Assembly: GCF_011764445.1 (NCBI RefSeq)
Contig: NZ_BLPG01000001.1
Coordinates: forward strand, 3,410,001-3,474,000
Direction: 5' to 3'
DNA from: Phytohabitans rumicis
GTDB lineage: Bacteria > Actinomycetota > Actinomycetes > Mycobacteriales > Micromonosporaceae
Length of the DNA stretch: 64,000 nt
In this document: piece by piece, positions 42,727 to 56,931 of the stretch
How the letters are laid out: each line of letters begins with the position of its first letter
Numbering within the stretch: the stretch's first letter is position 1
Made by a program: the position numbers and the translations under genes
The notes under the pieces: generated by a model
Databases searched by the model: none
What the model was told of the DNA's origin: nothing
Seen by the model: the letters and a program-made list of their open reading frames with translations, nothing else

Positions 42727-44706
42727 ATGGATGCCCACGATCACCACGATCACCACGGCCACGACAAGCACGCCGGGCACGACCCGGAGATGTTCCGCCG
42801 CAAGTTCTGGCTCAGCCTGGCACTGACCGTGCCGGTCGTGGTGACCAGCGAGATGGTCATGGACTGGTTCGGCTACTCCCTCGACTTCCCGGGCATCTCC
42901 TGGGTCGGCCCGGTGCTCGGGTCGGTCGTGTTCTTCTACGGCGGCTGGCCGTTCCTGGTCGGCGCGGTCCGGGAGGTGCGCGACCGGGCGCCCGGCATGA
43001 TGCTGCTGATCTCGATGGCCATCACGGTGGCCTACGTGGCCTCGCTCGCCACCGCGGTCGACGTGTTCGACCTGGACTTCTGGTGGGAGCTGGCCGCGCT
43101 GGTCACGATCATGCTGCTGGGCCACTGGCAGGAGATGAAGGCCATCGGCCAGGCTCAGGGTGCCCTCGCGGCGCTCGCCGCACTGCTGCCCGACGAGGCC
43201 GAGCTGGTGACCGGCGAACGCAAGTCGATCGACGAGCTGCGCCCCGGCGACGTCCTCCTGGTCCGCTCCGGCGGCCGCGTGCCCGCCGACGGGCGCATCG
43301 TCGAGGGCGCCGCCGAGCTGGACGAATCCATGATCACCGGCGAATCCCGGCCGGTGCCCCGGGGCACGGGCGACCGGGTGGTCGCCGGCACCGTCGCCAC
43401 CGACTCGTCCATCCGCGTACGGGTCGAGGCGGTCGGCGAGGACACCGCGCTCGCCGGCATCCAGCGCCTGGTCGCCCAGGCCCAGGAGTCCAGCGGCCGG
43501 GCCCAGGTGCTCGCCGACCGGTTCGCCGCGCTGCTCTTCTACATCGCCACCGCCGCCGCGGCGGTCACGTTCGTCGCGTGGTGGGCGCTCGGCGACGCGG
43601 ACCAGGCGGTCGTCCGTACCGTGACGGTCCTGGTCATCGCCTGCCCGCACGCCCTCGGGCTGGCCATCCCGCTGGTGATCGCGCTGTCCACCGCGGTGTC
43701 CGCGCGGGCCGGCATCCTGGTCAAGGACCGCCTCGCCCTGGAGCGCATGCGCACCGTCGACGCCGTCCTGTTCGACAAGACCGGCACCCTCACCAAGGGC
43801 GCCCACAAGGTCACGGGCGTCGCGGGCGGCGAGGACGTCCTGTCACTCGCCGCCGGGGTCGAGGCCGACAGCGAGCATCCGCTCGCCAAGGCGATCGTCG
43901 CGGCCGCCGATCGGCCGGCCCAGGCCAGCAACTTCCGATCGCTGCCCGGCCGCGGCGTGCAGGCTTCGATAAACAGCATCGAGTACGCCGTGGGCGGTCC
44001 CGCCCTGCTGCGAGAGCTCGGTGCCCGGGTCCCCGACGACCTGGCCCGGAAGGCCGAAGAGTGGGCCGAGCGGGGCGCCGCCGTCCTGCACCTGATCCGC
44101 CTCGGCACCGGCGAGCCGGAAGTGCGCGGCGCGTTCGCCCTCGAAGACGAGGTACGCCCCGAAGCCCGCCAGGCCATCGCCGAGCTTCGCGAGTCGGGCG
44201 TGCGAAAGATCGCCATGATCACCGGTGACGCGCGCGCGGTCGCCGACTCGGTTGGCGCGCAACTCGGACTCGACGAGGTCTTCGCCGAGGTCCTCCCCGC
44301 AGACAAGGACCGCACGGTCGCCGACCTGCAATCCCGCGGGCACACCGTCGCGATGGTCGGCGACGGCGTCAACGACGCGCCCGCGCTGGCCCGGGCCGAC
44401 GTGGGCATCGCGATCGGCGCCGGCACCGACGTCGCCATCGAGTCCGCCGGCGTGGTGCTCGCCTCGTCCGACCCGCGCGGGGTCGCCGGCGTCATCCGGC
44501 TGTCCCGCGCGTCGTACCGGAAGATGATCCAGAACCTCGGCTGGGCCGCCGGCTACAACATCCTCGCCATCCCGCTCGCCGCCGGCGTCCTAGCCTGGGC
44601 CGGCATCACGCTAAGCCCCGCAATCGGCGCCGTCCTGATGTCCGCCTCCACGATCATCGTCGCCCTAAACGCCCAACTCCTCCGCAAAGTCCACCTAACC
44701 CCCTGA
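42727..44706 (+). CDS. P1B-type copper-transporting ATPase, CPH class (CopB-like)
   Basis: 659 residues from ATG 42727. The N-terminus is His-rich (about 10 His in the first 25 residues) and has no CxxC domain. Intramembrane motif Cys306-Pro-His, phosphorylated Asp350 in DKTGTLT, TGES in the actuator and [12 protein letters not shown] in the hinge. The CPH motif and His-rich tail mark the CopB subgroup, which exports copper or silver ions from the cytoplasm. Divergent from csoR over a shared operator. Followed by repeat-rich DNA. Confidence 0.93.
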   Translation: MDAHDHHDHHGHDKHAGHDPEMFRRKFWLSLALTVPVVVTSEMVMDWFGYSLDFPGISWVGPVLGSVVFFYGGWPFLVGAVREVRDRAPGMMLLISMAITVAYVASLATAVDVFDLDFWWELAALVTIMLLGHWQEMKAIGQAQGALAALAALLPDEAELVTGERKSIDELRPGDVLLVRSGGRVPADGRIVEGAAELDESMITGESRPVPRGTGDRVVAGTVATDSSIRVRVEAVGEDTALAGIQRLVAQAQESSGRAQVLADRFAALLFYIATAAAAVTFVAWWALGDADQAVVRTVTVLVIACPHALGLAIPLVIALSTAVSARAGILVKDRLALERMRTVDAVLFDKTGTLTKGAHKVTGVAGGEDVLSLAAGVEADSEHPLAKAIVAAADRPAQASNFRSLPGRGVQASINSIEYAVGGPALLRELGARVPDDLARKAEEWAERGAAVLHLIRLGTGEPEVRGAFALEDEVRPEARQAIAELRESGVRKIAMITGDARAVADSVGAQLGLDEVFAEVLPADKDRTVADLQSRGHTVAMVGDGVNDAPALARADVGIAIGAGTDVAIESAGVVLASSDPRGVAGVIRLSRASYRKMIQNLGWAAGYNILAIPLAAGVLAWAGITLSPAIGAVLMSASTIIVALNAQLLRKVHLTP

Positions 44707-44740
44707 CCCCCACCCCCGCCCGCGCGCCCCGCCCCGCGCG

Positions 44741-44840
44741 CCGATCAAGGACTTCCCCGTCGATCAAGGGCGAATGGTCGTGCTTTCATCTCCGATCCAC
44801 GACCGTTTACCCTTGATCGACGCGAAATCCTTGATCGACG
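44741..44840. repeat. intergenic palindromic repeat, copy 5
   Basis: Core 44762-44818 with loop CTTTCATCTCCGATC (one change from the other copies) and a single mismatch in the right arm (GTTTACCC). Half units flank it on both sides. It starts 35 bases past the CopB-like gene stop. Confidence 0.83.
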
Positions 44841-44896
44841 GACGGGGCACGGACGGCAGGCCCGGTCCGCGGCGTGTCTGATCTCCCACGGAGCCG

Positions 44897-44993
44897 TTGA
44901 TCTTTCTTGGTGGGCCAAACCGGGATCTTGCGTCCGTTTATGTCGGGCATTTCCGCCCACAAGATCCCGCCCTGCCCCACCAAGAAAGATCAA
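44897..44993. repeat. nested inverted repeat with 18-bp perfect outer arms
   Basis: The outer arms TTGATCTTTCTTGGTGGG (44897-44914) and CCCACCAAGAAAGATCAA (44976-44993) are exact. The inner arms CGGGATCTT (44921-44929) and AAGATCCCG (44961-44969) continue the stem. The 31-base centre is unpaired. Unrelated in sequence to the GATCAAGGG family. Confidence 0.78.
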
Positions 44994-45294
44994 AAGGCGC
45001 AAGAGAGCGCCCTGATCACCGAAGGACCGATGCCGCCCGCGCGCGGGCTGGTGGCGCATCGTCTAGAGAGCGTTCGCCCCCGCGAACGGTTTCCCTGTCG
45101 GACCCCGGGCGGGCTTGTCTCGCGGACCTGGCAGCGCGGGTCGGGGATCTCGGCTCGCTCCGCGAGCCGCCGACCTGCGCGGTGCCCGCGGGAGCATGCG
45201 GCCCGCAGGTGACACGGACCGGGGTAAATCTGCCTGAGAATCGTTACGACGCACCGGACCCGCCATCAGCCCGGCCCGCGACTCCGAAAGCGCT

Positions 45295-47514
45295 CTAGCG
45301 GAACGCCCGCAGTCGCAGGCTGTTGGAGACCACGAACACCGAGGAGAACGCCATCGCGGCGCCCGCGATGATCGGGTTGAGCAGGCCGGCGGCGGCCAGC
45401 GGCAGGGCCGCGATGTTGTAGGCGAACGCCCAGAAGAGGTTGCCCTTGATCGTGCCGAGGGTGCGCCGGGAGAGCCGGATCGCGTCGGCGGCGACCCGCA
45501 GGTCACCCCGCACGAGGGTCAGGTCGGACGCCTCGATCGCGACGTCCGTGCCGGTGCCCATGGCCAGGCCCAGGTCGGCCTGGGCCAGCGCGGCCGCGTC
45601 GTTGACGCCGTCGCCGACCATCGCCACGGTCTTGCCCTCGGCCTGTAGCCGCTTGACCACGTCGACCTTGCCCGCCGGCAGCACGTCGGCGATCACCTCG
45701 TCGATGCCCACCTGGCCGGCCACCGCGCGGGCCGCGGCGGCGTTGTCGCCGGTGAGCAGCACCGGGGTCAGGCCCAGGCCGCGCAGTTGGCGGACCGCCT
45801 CGGCGCTCGTGGGCTTGACCGTGTCGGCCACCACGAGCACGGCGCGGACCGCGCCGTCGCAGCCCACCACCACGGGGGTACGCCCCAGCGCCTGCGCCGC
45901 CTCGACCGCCTGGGCCAGGGCGGCCGGCAGCTCGTACCCGCGCTCGGTCAGCAGCGCCGGCCGCCCGACCAGCACGTCCATGCCGTCGACCGTGCCGGAA
46001 ACGCCGAGGCCCTCGACGTTGACGAAGTCACCGACCGGCGGCAGGGCACCGACCCGCTCGGCGGCCGCCGCCGCGATGGCCCTGGCGATGGGGTGCTCGG
46101 AGGCGTGCTCCAGCGCGCCGGCCCGGCGGAGCGCGAGCTCGTCGCCAACCACTTCCACTAGGGACATGTGGCCGGTCGTCACCGTCCCGGTCTTGTCCAG
46201 CACGACCGTGTCGACGCGACGGGTGGACTCCAGCACCTCGGGCCCCTTGATCAGGATGCCGAGCTGGGCGCCCCGGCCGGTGCCCACCAGCAGCGCGGTC
46301 GGCGTGGCCAGGCCCAGGGCGCACGGGCAGGCGATGATGAGTACGGCGACGGCGGCCGTGAACGCGGCGCCCACCGCCCCGCCGGTGCCCAGCCAGAAGC
46401 CGAGCGTGCCCACCGCGAGTGCGATCACGATCGGCACGAAGATCCCGGAGACCCGGTCGGCGAGGCGCTGCACCGCGGCCTTGCCGTTCTGCGCGTCCTC
46501 CACCAGCTTGGCCATCTGCGCGAGCTGGGTGTCGGCGCCGACCCGGGTGGCCCGTACGACGAGCCGCCCGCCCGCGTTGACCGTCGCGCCGGCCACCCCG
46601 TCACCCGGCCCGACCTCCACCGGCACCGGCTCGCCGGTGAGCATGCTCGCGTCCACGGCCGAGCTGCCGTCCTCGACGACGCCGTCGGTGGCGATCTTCT
46701 CGCCGGGGCGTACGACGAACCGGTCGCCGACCGCGAGCCGGTCGGTCGGGATGCGCTCCTCCCGGCCGTCCCGCAGCACGGCGACCTCCTTGGCGCCCAG
46801 CTCCAGCAGCGCGCGCAGGGCGGCGCCGGCGCGGCGCTTGGCCCGGGCCTCGAAGTACCGGCCGGCCAGGATCGCGGCCGTCACGCCGGCGGCCACCTCC
46901 AGGTAGAGGCTGTCCGCGCCGGCGCCCCGCTCGATGGTGAGCCGGAACGGGTGCGTCATGCCCGGCTCGCCCGCGCCGCCGAGGAACAGCGCGTACATCG
47001 ACCAGGCGAACGCGGCCAGCGTGCCCATCGAGATCAGCGTGTCCATGGTCGCGGCCCCGTGCCGCAGGTTGGTCCAGGCCGCCTTGTGAAACGGCCACCC
47101 GCCGTACACCACCACGGGGGCGGCGAGCATCGCGGTCAGCCACTGCCAGTACGTGAACTGGAGCGCCGGCACCATCGACAGCACGATCACCGGCACGGCC
47201 AGGACGACGCTGATCCACAGCCGCAGGCGCAGCTCCCGCAGGTCCTCGCCGTCGCTGGGAGAAACCGGCGCGGCGGCCACCGGCGCGGGTACGCGGGCGG
47301 TGTATCCCGTCTTCTCCACCGTGGCGATCAGGTCCTGCGGGGACAGCGACGGCGGAAATTCGACCCGGGCCTTCTCGGTGGCGTAGTTGACCGTCGCGGT
47401 CACCCCGTCGAGCCGGTTGAGCTTCTTCTCGATCCGCGCCGCGCAGGAGGCACACGTCATCCCGCCGATCTGCAGCTCGATCAGCCCGGTCACGGCGTGC
47501 AGCTTCGCGGTCAT
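45295..47514 (-). CDS. copA: P1B-type copper-transporting ATPase, CPC class (CopA-like)
   Basis: 739 residues. An N-terminal heavy-metal domain with GMTCASC (Cys21, Cys24) is followed by eight membrane spans, the transport motif Cys396-Pro-Cys398, phosphorylated Asp440 in [19 protein letters not shown] and a [10 protein letters not shown] hinge. This is the Cu(I) exporter CopA. A CsoR-like box lies 12 bases before the start, so it should respond to copper together with the CPH-type pump 3 kb away. Confidence 0.95.
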   Translation of the reverse strand: MTAKLHAVTGLIELQIGGMTCASCAARIEKKLNRLDGVTATVNYATEKARVEFPPSLSPQDLIATVEKTGYTARVPAPVAAAPVSPSDGEDLRELRLRLWISVVLAVPVIVLSMVPALQFTYWQWLTAMLAAPVVVYGGWPFHKAAWTNLRHGAATMDTLISMGTLAAFAWSMYALFLGGAGEPGMTHPFRLTIERGAGADSLYLEVAAGVTAAILAGRYFEARAKRRAGAALRALLELGAKEVAVLRDGREERIPTDRLAVGDRFVVRPGEKIATDGVVEDGSSAVDASMLTGEPVPVEVGPGDGVAGATVNAGGRLVVRATRVGADTQLAQMAKLVEDAQNGKAAVQRLADRVSGIFVPIVIALAVGTLGFWLGTGGAVGAAFTAAVAVLIIACPCALGLATPTALLVGTGRGAQLGILIKGPEVLESTRRVDTVVLDKTGTVTTGHMSLVEVVGDELALRRAGALEHASEHPIARAIAAAAAERVGALPPVGDFVNVEGLGVSGTVDGMDVLVGRPALLTERGYELPAALAQAVEAAQALGRTPVVVGCDGAVRAVLVVADTVKPTSAEAVRQLRGLGLTPVLLTGDNAAAARAVAGQVGIDEVIADVLPAGKVDVVKRLQAEGKTVAMVGDGVNDAAALAQADLGLAMGTGTDVAIEASDLTLVRGDLRVAADAIRLSRRTLGTIKGNLFWAFAYNIAALPLAAAGLLNPIIAGAAMAFSSVFVVSNSLRLRAFR

Positions 47515-47525
47515 GGCACCACACT

Positions 47526-47542
47526 ATACCCCCCTATGGTAT
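47526..47542. promoter_or_regulatory. CsoR-like operator upstream of copA
   Basis: ATACCCCCCTATGGTAT, an imperfect palindrome with the same ATACC/GGTAT ends and GC-rich interior as the csoR operator, 12 bases upstream of the copA ATG. Supports a common CsoR regulon. Confidence 0.7.
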
Positions 47543-47673
47543 CTGTCGAGGACGCGGGGCGCCCGAGGCACGCTTCAAAAATGCGCATACTCGCGCACTC
47601 CCCGATCGGATGCGATAGAAGTCGTGCAGGATCCTGGGCCGCGATGAGCGATTATGACTGCTAGGATCCCGAC

Positions 47674-51281
<3,608 letters not shown>

Positions 51282-51285
<4 letters not shown>

Positions 51286-52253
51286 GCCTGCAACGGGCGG
51301 CCCGGGCGGCCGTCGACGCGATGATGGGGTTCTACGACCGGCCGACCGGGCGGTGGGAGCCCGAGCGCCCGTGGTGGCAGTCCGGCAACGCGCTGCAGGC
51401 CCTGCTGGACTACATGCTGCGCACCGGCGACACCGAATACCTGTGGGTGCTCGACCACACCGTGGAGATCCAGCGGCGGGTCTACATGGGCGGGGAGTTC
51501 CGGGCCGACTCCACCGACGACACCGCCTGGTGGGCGCTCGCGCTGGTCCGCGCGTACGACCTGACCGGCGAGCGGCGATACCTGGACATCGCCCGGACCG
51601 GTGCCGAGTTCGTCGGCGAGTACTGGGACGGCACCTGCGGGGGCGGCGTCTGGTGGGACGTCGAGCGGACGTACAAGAACGCGATCAGCAACGAGCTGTA
51701 CCTCAAGCTCCTCGCCTCCCTGCACAACCGGACCCCGGGTGACACCGCCGACCTCGACCGCGCACTGGAGACCTGGCGCTGGTTCCTGGCCAGCGGGATG
51801 CTCAACGACGAGGGCCTGGTCAACGACGGGTTGAGCCAGTGCGTCAACAACGGCGGCGAGACCTGGACGTACAACCAGGGCGTCATCCTCGGCGCCCTGG
51901 TCGAGCTGCGCCGGGCCACCGGCGACGACGCCCTGCTCGCCGTCGCGCGGCGGATCGCCACGGCCACGACCACCAGCGCGTACCTGTCGCCCGGCGGCAT
52001 CCTGACCGAGCCGAGCGAGGCCCGGGGAGCCGACGACGACGCGCCCTCCTTCAAGGGCATCTTCATCCGCAACCTCGACGAGCTGGACCGGGTCCTGCCC
52101 GACCGCCCCTACCGCCCTTACATCGAACGCCAGGCGAGGTCGGCGATGTCGGCGCAGGGCCCCCTATATGGCTTGCACTGGGCGGGCCCGTTCGACCGTG
52201 CCGACACGGCCCGCCAGGCGTCCGCGGTCGATCTCCTCACCGCTGCCCTGTGA
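51282..52253 (+). CDS. cytoplasmic family GH76-like glycosidase
   Basis: 323 residues from ATG 51282 (ATGA overlap with GH2). The (alpha/alpha)6 repeats show RPWWQSGNALQALLDYM, DSTDDTAWWALALVRAYD with the Asp-Asp catalytic pair of GH76, TYKNAISNELYLKL and TWTYNQGVILGAL. GH76 enzymes are endo-alpha-1,6-mannanases and are usually exported, but there is no signal peptide here. It may trim imported manno-oligosaccharides. The stop lies in the hairpin at 52251-52302. Confidence 0.85.
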
Positions 52254-52302
52254 TCAAGGCGTCCCTCAAGTCGTTAGAACGACTTGAGGGACGCCTTGAT
52301 CA
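52251..52302. terminator. perfect 25-bp hairpin spanning both convergent stop codons
   Basis: Arms 52251-52275 (TGATCAAGGCGTCCCTCAAG then TCGTT) and 52278-52302 are exact inverse complements with a two-base loop. The first three bases are the TGA of the GH76 gene, and the last three (TCA on this strand) are the TGA of the GH38 gene. A bidirectional terminator is the clear reading. The GATCAAGG end resembles the dispersed palindromes. Confidence 0.85.
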
Positions 52303-55300
52303 CGCGGGTGTGCTGCGGGCGAAGCGGAGGGTGACGATCTGGAACGGGCGCAGGCTCAGGTGTACGCCGCCGTCGGAGTCGGCATGCGGCGGAGCGTCCT
52401 GCAGGCGGCGCTCCAGCAGGTCCACCACGCTCGCGCAGGACGTCGGAAAGCCCGGTCGCACGGTGGCTGTCGCCCGGCCGCCGGCCGCCTCGTACAGGCG
52501 CACCACCACGTCACCCGACCGGTCGTCGGCCAGCTTGACCGCCTCCACCACCACGGCCGGGTTGTCCACCCGGACCAGCGGCGCCGGCACCGCACCCGCG
52601 CCACCCTCGGCCACCCGTGCCGGCAGGTTCAGCGCGTACCCCTCGGCCACCGCGTCCACAATGGAGGCGCCGGGCAGCAGGGCGTACGTGAAGCGGTGCA
52701 GTCCCTGGTCCGCCTTCGGGTCGGGGAAACGGGGCGCCCGGACCAGGCTGAGCCGGACCGTGGTCGTGGTGCCCCCGTCGCCGTCCCGGGTCGTGCGGGT
52801 GACGTCGTGGCCGTACGTCGAGTCGTTGAGCACCGCCACCCCGTAGCCGGGCTCGGACACGTGCATCCACCGATGGGCGTACACCTCGAAGCGGGCCGAA
52901 TCCCAGCTGGTGTTGTTGTGTGTCGGCCGGTGGACGTGACCGAACTGGATCTCGGCGGCCGAGCGGTCGGCGTGCACGTCGATCGGGAACGCCGCCTTGA
53001 GGACCTTCTCGACCTCGTGCCAGTCGATGTCCGTCTCGACGTCGATGCGGCGGCTGCCGGCGCGTACCCGGATGGTCTGCGTGACGCGCGACGCGCCGAA
53101 CTCCCGCTCGACCCGGATGGCGCCGACCAGCGGTCCACTGTCGACAACGGTGACCGAGCTGGCCTCGGTGAGGTCCACCCGCTGCCGGCGGTAGTGCGCG
53201 TCGATGTCCCACGCGTCCCACTCGTTCGGCAGGTCGGCGTGCAGCTGCAACAGGTTGCCCGGGAGCCCGGGGCCAGCACCTCGCGGCCGGCGGTCAGGTC
53301 CCGCACCGACGTCAGTAGGCCGTTCTCGTCGACCTCGACGCGCACCAGCCCGTTGTCCAGCACCAGACCGTCCACAGTGACCGCAGCCGGCGACGCCGTA
53401 GCCGCCACGGCCGCCACACCCAGTGCGGGCACCGTCACGAGGGTGCCGTCGACCACCTCGGTACGCGGGTGCGGCGCGGCGTTGAACACGCCACCGCCCA
53501 GCGTGGACAGTGCAGAGTCGACGATCCGGTTCAGCTCCTCCGCCACCCGGGCGTACGTGGCCTCGGTCTCCTGGTGCACCCACGCGATCGAGCTGCCCGG
53601 CAGGATGTCGTGGAACTGGTGCAGCAGCACGACCTTCCACAGTCGATCCAGCGCCTCATACGGGTACGCCGCGCCGGTGCGTACCGAAGCGGTGGCGGCC
53701 CACAGCTCGGCCTCGCGCAGCAGGTGCTCGCTGCGGCGGTTGCCGGCCTTGGTACGGGCCTGGCTGGTGTACGTGGCGCGGTGCAGCTCCAGGTACAGCT
53801 CGCCGGACCAGACCGGCGCGTCCGGGTACTCGGCCTCGGCGGCGCGGAAGAAGTCGGCCGGCTTCTCGATGACCACCCGGGGCGAGCCCTCCAGGTCGTG
53901 CAGCCGGCGCGCCTTCTCCAGCATCTCCCGGGTGGGGCCACCGCCGCCGTCGCCCCAGCCGAACGGCACCAGCGAGCGGGTGCCGGCGCCCTTCTCCGCA
54001 TAGTTGGCCACCGCGTGAGCCAGCTCGCTCCCGCTGAACTCGGAGTTGTACGTGTCCACCGGCGGGAAGTGGGTGAACACCCGGGTGCCGTCGATGCCCT
54101 CCCACCGGAAGGTGTGGTGCGGCAGCTTGTTCGTCTGGTTCCAGGACAGCTTCTGAGTCAGGAACCAGCGCACGCCGGCGAGCCGCGCGATCTGCGGGAA
54201 CGCCGCGGTGTAGCCGAACGAGTCGGGCAGCCAGATCTCCTCGCACTCCACGCCGAACTCGTCCATGAAGAACCGCTTGCCGTGGACGAGTTGGCGGGCC
54301 AGGGCCTCGCCGCCGGGCAGGTTCGCGTCGGACTCCACCCACATGCCGCCCACCGGCGCCCACTGCCCGGCCTTGACCGCCTCGCCGATCCGCTGGAACA
54401 CCGCCGGCTGGTGCGTCTTGACCCAGGCGTACTGCTGCGCCTGCGAGGCCGCGAAGATGAACTCCGGGTACTCCGCGGCGAGCGCGGTGACGTTCGCGAA
54501 CGTCCGCGCGGACTTGCGGATGGTCTCCCGCTGCGGCCACAGCCAGGCGCTGTCGATGTGGGCGTGGCCCACCGCGGCGAGCGTGTGCGCGCTCGCGTGC
54601 GCGGGGCTGGCCAGCACCGCGGCGAGCCGGGTCCGCGCGGCTGTCGCGGTCCCAGCGACGTCCTGCGCATCGAGTACGTCGGCGGCCCGTTCCATGGCGC
54701 GGAGGATCTCGTGCCTTCGCGGGTCGTGTGTGGACAGTTCGGCCATGAGCCCGGACAGCACCTCGAAGTCCAGAGCCAGGTGCCAAGCCTCCTCGTCCAG
54801 CACCGCCAGGTCCACGGCGGCGAGCCGGTACAGCGGCTCCTTCCCCGCGGTGGCCTTGTCCCCGAGAGGGGTGGGCTTGAAGCCGTCGACCCCGACGTCG
54901 GGGTTGGCCGCCGCCTCGATCAGCAGCGCGACGTCCTCGCCCCCGCGCGCCGGGCTGGCGATCGGCACGTACATGTTGCGGGGCGCGACCCCCTTGATCG
55001 GCCGCCCGGCGCGGTCGTAGACCAGCCCCTCGGCCTGAAAGCCCGGCCCGCCGCCGGTGAAGCCGAGGTCGACGACCAGTTCGACGCGCCGCCCCGCCCA
55101 CTCCGCCGGCACCTGGCCGGTCACCCGGAACCACGCGGTCGACCACGGCGTACCCCAGGGCTCGCCGACGCCCGACGCCCGGTACGTCGCCGCCAGCGCC
55201 TCGGCGACCGGCACCGGCTCGTCCGGCACGTACCAGACCTCGATCTGCAGGGGTACGCGTGCGGAGTACTTCGCCGGGAGGATGCGCTCTTTGTAGAGGC

Positions 55301-55340
55301 GGTCGAGCCGGCGCTCGACGTGGATCCGGTCGTCGTGCAC
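52300..55340 (-). CDS. family GH38 alpha-mannosidase, frameshifted as written
   Basis: Start GTG 55340. Adding one base at 53261-53263 gives 1013 residues. The catalytic domain has zinc ligands His261 and Asp263 (HAHIDSAWLWP), nucleophile Asp373 (LPDSFGY) and a further zinc His in LLHQFHDILPGSS. The middle and C-terminal beta domains follow (HVHRPTHNNTSWD). No signal peptide. It cleaves alpha-mannosidic bonds, probably on imported oligosaccharides. GH4 lies just upstream on the same strand with 12 bases between, so one operon. Confidence 0.93.
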
Positions 55341-55352
55341 GGACGAGCCCTT

Positions 55353-56701
55353 CTATCCGCGGAGGTAGGACAACTGCGGGAACTGCTGGACGTACTGATC
55401 AAGCATCCGCTGCGCGACGGTGACCGAGCCAACCAGCGGGTGCAGCGCGAGCGCCTTCAGCGCGGCCCGGCGGGAGCCCTCGACCGCGGCCTCGATCGCG
55501 GCCCGCTCCACGGCCTTGACGCTGGCGACCAGCCCGGCCGCGTGCGCCGGCAGCTGGTTGATCACTACCTGGTGCGGGCCGTTCGCGTCAACCACGCACG
55601 GGACCTCCACGACCGCGTCCTCGTCCACCACCGACAGGGCCGCGCGGTTGCGGACGTTCAGGATCAGCACCGTCCGCTCGTCCCGGGCGATGGCCCGCAT
55701 GATCGAGAGGGCCACCTGCTCGTACCCGCCCGACTCCATGTCGTCGGAGTCCCGGTCGCCGGCGCCGGCGATCTCCCGGGTGTCCGCCATGTACGTGGCC
55801 TCCCGCTCAGCGCGCGTGCGCCGCCAGGCGGCCAGCGCCGAGCCCGCGTCGCGCTCGGTCTGGGCGTAGAAGTCCTGCTGCTGGCGGAGCAGGAACGCGC
55901 CGCGGGTCAGCGCCGCCGCGCGCCCGGCCCGGATCGCCTCGTGGGAGTAGTAGTAGTAATACAGGTACTCGTTCGGGACGGATCCGAGCGTCTGCAGCCA
56001 CTCCGCACCGAAGAGCTTGCCCTCCTCGAACGATCCGAGCGCCTCCGCGTTGGCCATCAGCCGCGGCAGGTGGTCGTGGCCCTCGACGTACACGCCGCGC
56101 AGCCAGCCGAGGTGGTTGAGGCCGGCGTAGTCGAACCAGGCGGTCGCCGGGTCGAGCCCGAGCAGCCGCGCCACCCGGCGGGTGAGCCCCACCGGCGAGT
56201 CGCAGATGCCGATGACCCGGTCGCCCAGGTGCGCCGCCATCGCCTCGGTGACCATGCCGGCCGGGTTGGTGAAGTTGATGGTCCAGGCGTCCGGAGCCAG
56301 CTCCGCGATGCGGCGAGCCACCTCGATGGCCACCGGCACCGTGCGCAGCCCGTACGAGATGCCGCCGGCGCCGACCGTCTCCTGGCCGAGAACTCCCTGG
56401 TCAAGGGCCACCTGCTCGTCGACGACCCGGCCTTCCAGCCCGCCGACCCGGATGGCCGAGAAGACGAAGTCCGCCCCGGCCAGGGCCTCCTTCAGGTCGG
56501 TGGTCACCGAAACGTTGAGCGGTTCCCGGTCGCCTTCGAGCGTCGCCTGCTGCTCCAGGACGTGCCGGATCGCGGTGAGCCGGCGCAGGTCCACGTCGTA
56601 CAGGACGAGGTCGGTCACCCGCGGCTCACCCTGCTCCACCAGCAGGGCCCGGTGAATGAGGGGGACGCGGAAGCCGCCGCCCCGAGGATCACCAGTTTCA
56701 C
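55353..56701 (-). CDS. family GH4 6-phospho-beta-glucosidase-like enzyme, frameshifted near start
   Basis: Start GTG 56701 (VKLVILG). Adding one base at 56680-56683 restores the NAD-binding loop GGGGFRVP and gives 449 residues. TNPAGMVTEA, ICDSPVGLTRR (Cys and metal ligands) and GLNHLGWLRG identify the NAD+ and Mn2+ dependent GH4 family, close to LicH/CelF-type 6-phospho-beta-glucosidases. These enzymes act by oxidation and elimination on sugar phosphates, so a kinase must act first; the divergent PfkB gene could do so. Heads the GH4-GH38 operon. Confidence 0.9.
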
Positions 56702-56819
56702 CTCTCGGTCACCTCCACAGCTGAGGCGGCCGGTTCGTTGTACGTCCTGACCACCGTTGATCGCTTCCTCGGTGCCCGGCATCCGGCCTGGTGAGAAGCA
56801 TGGGCGGGATCGTATCAGC

Positions 56820-56849
56820 CAAAGTCGCTCATGGCGATGACTGACTTTG
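56820..56849. promoter_or_regulatory. candidate operator between the GH4 and PfkB operons
   Basis: The inverted repeat CAAAGTC (56820-56826) / GACTTTG (56843-56849) lies in the 230-base divergent promoter region. TCATGGCGATGACTGA between the arms holds GTCA/TGAC-like half sites. It may bind the DeoR-type regulator of this island. Pattern only. Confidence 0.35.
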
Positions 56850-56931
56850 AACAGGTATTGCCATTCGGTCAACAGGAGGTGCACACTCATGCGCAAGATT
56901 GGACGGCTTCCCGAGCAGAGAGGACGCTTCC

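Larger units (their letters stand above)
44707..45294. other. 588-base intergenic region between the two copper ATPases
   Basis: No gene; the ATPase genes converge here. It contains palindrome copy 5 (44741-44840), a cruciform-like repeat (44897-44993), and short hairpins CGTTCGC/GCGAACG (45071-45088) and CGGCTCGC/GCGAGCCG near 45155-45173 that could terminate either gene. The open frames in this stretch only trace the repeats. Confidence 0.65.

Noticed and set aside
44745-45059. 105-codon minus-strand frame between the copper ATPases
   Set aside because: It traces the cruciform repeat and palindrome copy 5. Similar arginine-rich peptides arise from every copy of that palindrome.
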